From Streptomyces sp. WMMB 322 (GTDB taxonomy: Bacteria; Actinomycetota; Actinomycetes; Streptomycetales; Streptomycetaceae), in the NCBI RefSeq assembly GCF_900090145.1, contig NZ_FMHI01000012.1, forward strand, positions 62,001 through 126,000: DNA of 64,000 nt, read 5' to 3'. Of the stretch, positions 61,401-64,000 are shown in pieces; position 1 is the first letter of the stretch; every line of letters begins with the position of its first letter. The position numbers and the translations under genes are program-made. The notes beneath the pieces were generated by a model. The model saw nothing but the letters and a program-made list of their open reading frames with translations. It was not told the DNA's origin and did no database searches.

Positions 61401-62202
61401 GGCCCTCCCACTCGGGGGGCCGCTTGTCGAGGAAGGCGGAGACGCCTTCGCGGAAGTCACGGCTGCCGTAGCAGAGTTCGTACAGGTCGTCGGCCGTGCC
61501 GGGCGCCGAGGCGCTGATCACGCGCCGGTCGGCCTCCTTCAGCGCGGCGAGCGTCAGCGGTGCGCACCCGGCGATGCGGGCGGTGAGCCCGGCGAGGTGT
61601 GCGTCGAGCCCTTCGGCGTCGGTGATCTGCGCCACCAGGCCCGCCTCGTGCGCCTCCTGCGCACTGATCAGCTGGGCGGTGAGCAGGGCGTGCTGTGTGC
61701 GGGCCCTGCCCAGGGACGCATGGAGCCGGGCGATCACGGTGGGGGAGAGGCAGTTGCCGAGGGTGCGTGCGATGGGCGCGCCGAAGACGGAGTCCGGGGT
61801 GCACACGACGATGTCGCAGGAGACGGTCAGCGCCAGTCCGCCGCCGACGGCGGGACCCTCGACGGCGGCGACGACGGGCATCCGCAGGGCGGCCAGGCGT
61901 TCGACGGCGCTCCCCACGCGCCGCTCGTACTCGACGCCGTCGCGGCCGGTGAAGCCGCGGAACTCGCGGATGTCGGTGCCCGCGGCGAACGCCCGGCCGC
62001 CCGCCCCGCGCAGCACCGTCACGCGGACGTCGCAGGCGGCGTCGATCTCCTCGCACGCCCGGTGGAGCTGGTCGTACATCTCCAGCGTCAGGGCGTTGTG
62101 CCGGCGCGGATTGGAGAGGGTGAGCCAGGCGACGGACGTGTCGCCCCCCGGCACGGTCTCCTCCTGCCAGCTGACGGACGGAGCCTGTTCCTCGACGCTC
62201 AT
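61396..62202 (-). CDS. Crotonase (enoyl-CoA hydratase/isomerase family) lacking both usual catalytic Glu
   Basis: 268 aa with the crotonase fold: VAWLTLSNPRRHNALTLEMY, the oxyanion-hole stretch RAFAAGTDIREF and AAVEGPAVGGGLALTVSCD. In hydratases the last motif reads GGGxEL; here the Glu is Ala. The second catalytic Glu (normally in FGxPE) is also missing, as the text reads FGAPIARTLGN. It may therefore catalyse something other than syn-hydration. ATG 62202 overlaps the stop of the CoA-transferase gene, so the two are coupled. The substrate is unknown. Confidence 0.87.
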   Translation of the reverse strand: MSVEEQAPSVSWQEETVPGGDTSVAWLTLSNPRRHNALTLEMYDQLHRACEEIDAACDVRVTVLRGAGGRAFAAGTDIREFRGFTGRDGVEYERRVGSAVERLAALRMPVVAAVEGPAVGGGLALTVSCDIVVCTPDSVFGAPIARTLGNCLSPTVIARLHASLGRARTQHALLTAQLISAQEAHEAGLVAQITDAEGLDAHLAGLTARIAGCAPLTLAALKEADRRVISASAPGTADDLYELCYGSRDFREGVSAFLDKRPPEWEGR

Positions 62203-63365
62203 GCGTCCCCCAGGAGTTCGTCGTTGTGTTCGCCGAGGAGCGGCGGATGACGCCGCATCCGCGCCGGGGTGCGTCCCAGCTTGACGGGGAAGCCGAGGAC
62301 GCGCTTGCGTCCGGACACGGGATGCTCGTACTCCTCGACCATGCCGCGCGCTGCGGCGTGCGGGTCCGGATCGTCTCCGAGCAGCTGCTCGTAGTCCAGG
62401 ATCGGCCCGGCGGGCACGCCCGCGTCGAGGAGCCTGGCCACGGTCTCGCCGGTGGACTCGGCCGCCAGGCGTCCCTCCAGCATCGCGATCAGCTCCGCCC
62501 GGTGCTCCATGCGCGCGGTGTTGGTGACGAACCGTTCGTCCTCCACGAGGTGTCCGAGGCCGAGCGCGCCGCAGAGCCGCTCCCACAGGCGCTGGGTGTT
62601 GGCGGCGACGGTGACGTATCCGTCCGCGGTACGCACGGCCTGGTACGGGGCCGTCATCCGGTGCGCCGAGCCCAGGCGCCGCGGCGCCCGTCCTGTGGAG
62701 AAGAACTCCGTGGACTCCCACACCGACATGGCCAGCACCGCCTCGTACAGCGAGGTCTCCAGGTACTGGCCCTCTCCGGTGCGCGTGCGGTGCACGTACG
62801 CCCCGAGGATGCCGACCGCGCACAGCATCCCGGCACCCAGGTCGCCCACGGGCAGGCCGCACTTGACCGGGGCGCCGTCTCCTTCGCCCGTGACGCTGAG
62901 GGCGCCGGCCATGCTCTGGGCGATGAGGTCGTAACCGGGACGCTGGGCGTAGGGGCCGTACTGCCCGAAGCCCGAGATCGACGCGTAGACGATGTCCGGC
63001 CTGGTCCTGCGTGCGGCCTCGTAGCCGACGCCCAGCCGGTCGGCGACTCCGGGACGGAAGTTCTCCACCAGGACGTCCGCGTCTGCCACGAGTGTGTGGA
63101 AGTGCCGCTGCCCCTCGTCGGAGCGCAGATCGAGGGCGACGCTGCGCTTGTTGCGGTTCAGTGCGTGGAAGGAGGCACTGTCGTGGCCGGGCGCCGGCGC
63201 GTCCCAGCCACTGCGGGTCTGGTCGCCGGTGCCGGGCGGTTCGACCTTGATCACGTCCGCGCCGAGGTCGGCGAGGAGCATCGTGCAGTACGGGCCCGCC
63301 ATCACCTGCGTGAGGTCGATGACGCGTACGCCTTCGAGGGCGCCCGTGTTCTGGCCTGTCGTCAC
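62199..63365 (-). CDS. Class III (CaiB/BaiF family) CoA-transferase
   Basis: 388 aa. It moves CoA between carboxylic acids through an enzyme-bound aspartyl mixed anhydride. VIDLTQVMAGPYCTMLLADLGADVIKVE (read in parts, residues 15-42), RNKRSVALDL and LVENFRPGV are classic. The catalytic aspartate is D175 in LPVGDLGAGM. GTG 63365 overlaps the stop of the upstream oxidoreductase gene, and its stop overlaps the crotonase start. Family members act in carnitine, oxalate, mesaconate and other acid pathways; the substrate here cannot be told from sequence. Confidence 0.9.
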   Translation of the reverse strand: MTTGQNTGALEGVRVIDLTQVMAGPYCTMLLADLGADVIKVEPPGTGDQTRSGWDAPAPGHDSASFHALNRNKRSVALDLRSDEGQRHFHTLVADADVLVENFRPGVADRLGVGYEAARRTRPDIVYASISGFGQYGPYAQRPGYDLIAQSMAGALSVTGEGDGAPVKCGLPVGDLGAGMLCAVGILGAYVHRTRTGEGQYLETSLYEAVLAMSVWESTEFFSTGRAPRRLGSAHRMTAPYQAVRTADGYVTVAANTQRLWERLCGALGLGHLVEDERFVTNTARMEHRAELIAMLEGRLAAESTGETVARLLDAGVPAGPILDYEQLLGDDPDPHAAARGMVEEYEHPVSGRKRVLGFPVKLGRTPARMRRHPPLLGEHNDELLGDA

Positions 63366-64000
63366 CGCGGCGCCTCTCCTTCCGTGGCGGTCGCGGGGGT
63401 CTCGTCCCCGGTGCCGCCGGTGTCCGGGGAACCGGTCAGCAGCGCGGCGCGCACCAGCTCGACCGGATGCCAGGCGTTGCGCTCCGTGCCGTGGAAGATC
63501 TGCTGCCGGCACGAGACCCCGCTCGCGGCGATGACCGTCGTGTCGTCCTCGGCCCTGACGGCGGGGAAGAGACGGTCGCTGCCGACGGTCATGGACGTCT
63601 CGTAGTGCTCGGACTCGAAACCGAAGGAGCCGGCCATGCCGCAGCAGCCCGCGTCGAGTTCGACGACCTCGGCGCCGGGAATCCGCTTCAGCAGCGCGAC
63701 GGTCGCCGCGGTGCCCACCTCGGCCTTCTGGTGGCAGTGGCCGTGGTAGAGGATGCGGCGGCCGGCGGGCCACGCGTCGGGCGACAGGCGCAGCCGCCCG
63801 TCGTCGACGGCCTCGGCGAGCAGTTCCTCGGCCTGGCGCACACGGGCGGAGACGTCCGCGACCGCCGGGTCCTGCGGCAGCATGGCGCGGTGCTCGTCCC
63901 GGAGCGTCATCAGGCACGAGGGTTCGCAGCCGACGACCGGTGAGCCGGCCGGCGAGTTCTGCGCCAGCAGCTTCGTCAGCTTGCGCGCCTGGTCCTTGGC
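63362..64000 (-). CDS. Cysteine-rich (CCG-domain) Fe-S oxidoreductase, 5' end outside the window
   Basis: 212 C-terminal residues are visible and the frame is open to the window end. VVGCEPSCLMTL, LYHGHCHQKAEVGT and ELDAGCCGMAGSFGFESEHY are CCG-domain motifs (heterodisulfide-reductase/GlcF type) that bind iron-sulfur centres. The same C-terminal block ends long FAD-plus-Fe-S dehydrogenases for D-2-hydroxy acids. Which form this is depends on sequence beyond position 64000. Its stop overlaps the start of the CoA-transferase gene. Confidence 0.85.
   Translation of the reverse strand, partial: AKDQARKLTKLLAQNSPAGSPVVGCEPSCLMTLRDEHRAMLPQDPAVADVSARVRQAEELLAEAVDDGRLRLSPDAWPAGRRILYHGHCHQKAEVGTAATVALLKRIPGAEVVELDAGCCGMAGSFGFESEHYETSMTVGSDRLFPAVRAEDDTTVIAASGVSCRQQIFHGTERNAWHPVELVRAALLTGSPDTGGTGDETPATATEGEAPR

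Overview
The window is a high-GC actinobacterial chromosome segment, almost certainly from Streptomyces or a close relative in the Streptomycetaceae. Four things point there: very strong third-position GC bias; frequent GTG and TTG starts with four-base stop/start overlaps; the signature genes bldD, mihF (sIHF), pimA and a bifunctional RelA; and a gene order that, from memory, matches the S. coelicolor core region around SCO1472-SCO1525. Nearly all of it is conserved housekeeping DNA. I see no prophage, insertion sequence, CRISPR array, rRNA or tRNA gene.

Layout. 1-3.8 kb: end of a phosphatidylinositol-mannoside block (pimA), a LemA-like membrane protein and the PLP synthase pair pdxS-pdxT. 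3.9-7.4 kb: yebC and the Holliday-junction operon ruvC-ruvA-ruvB. 7.5-14.5 kb: yajC-secD-secF, apt and relA. 14.6-21.2 kb: a DUF349 protein and a membrane-anchored cyclophilin on the minus strand, then an MBL-fold hydrolase, hisS, a VKOR-family protein and rarA on the plus strand. 21.3-22.8 kb: a DUF2470 gene divergent from rpsD across a near-perfect iron box. 23.3-32.9 kb: DUF948/DUF6167-alaS-ruvX-mltG-aroE, then aroC-aroK-aroB. 33.1-36.4 kb: a proline-rich P-loop protein, a catalytically degenerate M24 peptidase homologue, efp and nusB. 36.7-37.3 kb: bldD on the minus strand with two BldD boxes over its promoter. 37.5-47.9 kb: the pyrimidine operon pyrR-pyrB-pyrC-(membrane protein)-carA-carB-pyrD-pyrF, led by a PyrR-type RNA element. 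48.3-52.6 kb: mihF, gmk, rpoZ, coaBC, metK. 52.7-55.5 kb: a Na,K-ATPase-like P-type pump that I do not remember at this place in S. coelicolor. 55.6-61.4 kb: priA (Walker A lost), a minus-strand HTH gene, fmt and rsmB. 61.4-64 kb: a tightly coupled minus-strand catabolic operon (Fe-S oxidoreductase, class III CoA-transferase, crotonase with both usual catalytic Glu replaced), cut by the window end.

How the genes work together. The segment supplies UMP synthesis, most of the later shikimate pathway, PLP, CoA and SAM synthesis, GMP-to-GDP conversion and (p)ppGpp control, translation factors (rpsD, alaS, hisS, efp, fmt), Sec export, and recombination or replication restart. Control signals readable in the DNA include a DNA-damage promoter of the mycobacterial RecA-NDp/PafBC type before ruvC and, slightly weaker, before rarA; an iron box; BldD autoregulation; and probable translational control by PyrR.

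I found no clear new multi-gene system. The best leads are the iron-box/DUF2470 locus, the paired DNA-damage promoters, the pseudo-peptidase beside efp, the unexplained membrane protein inside the pyr operon, the P2C-like ATPase and the 3'-terminal catabolic operon.
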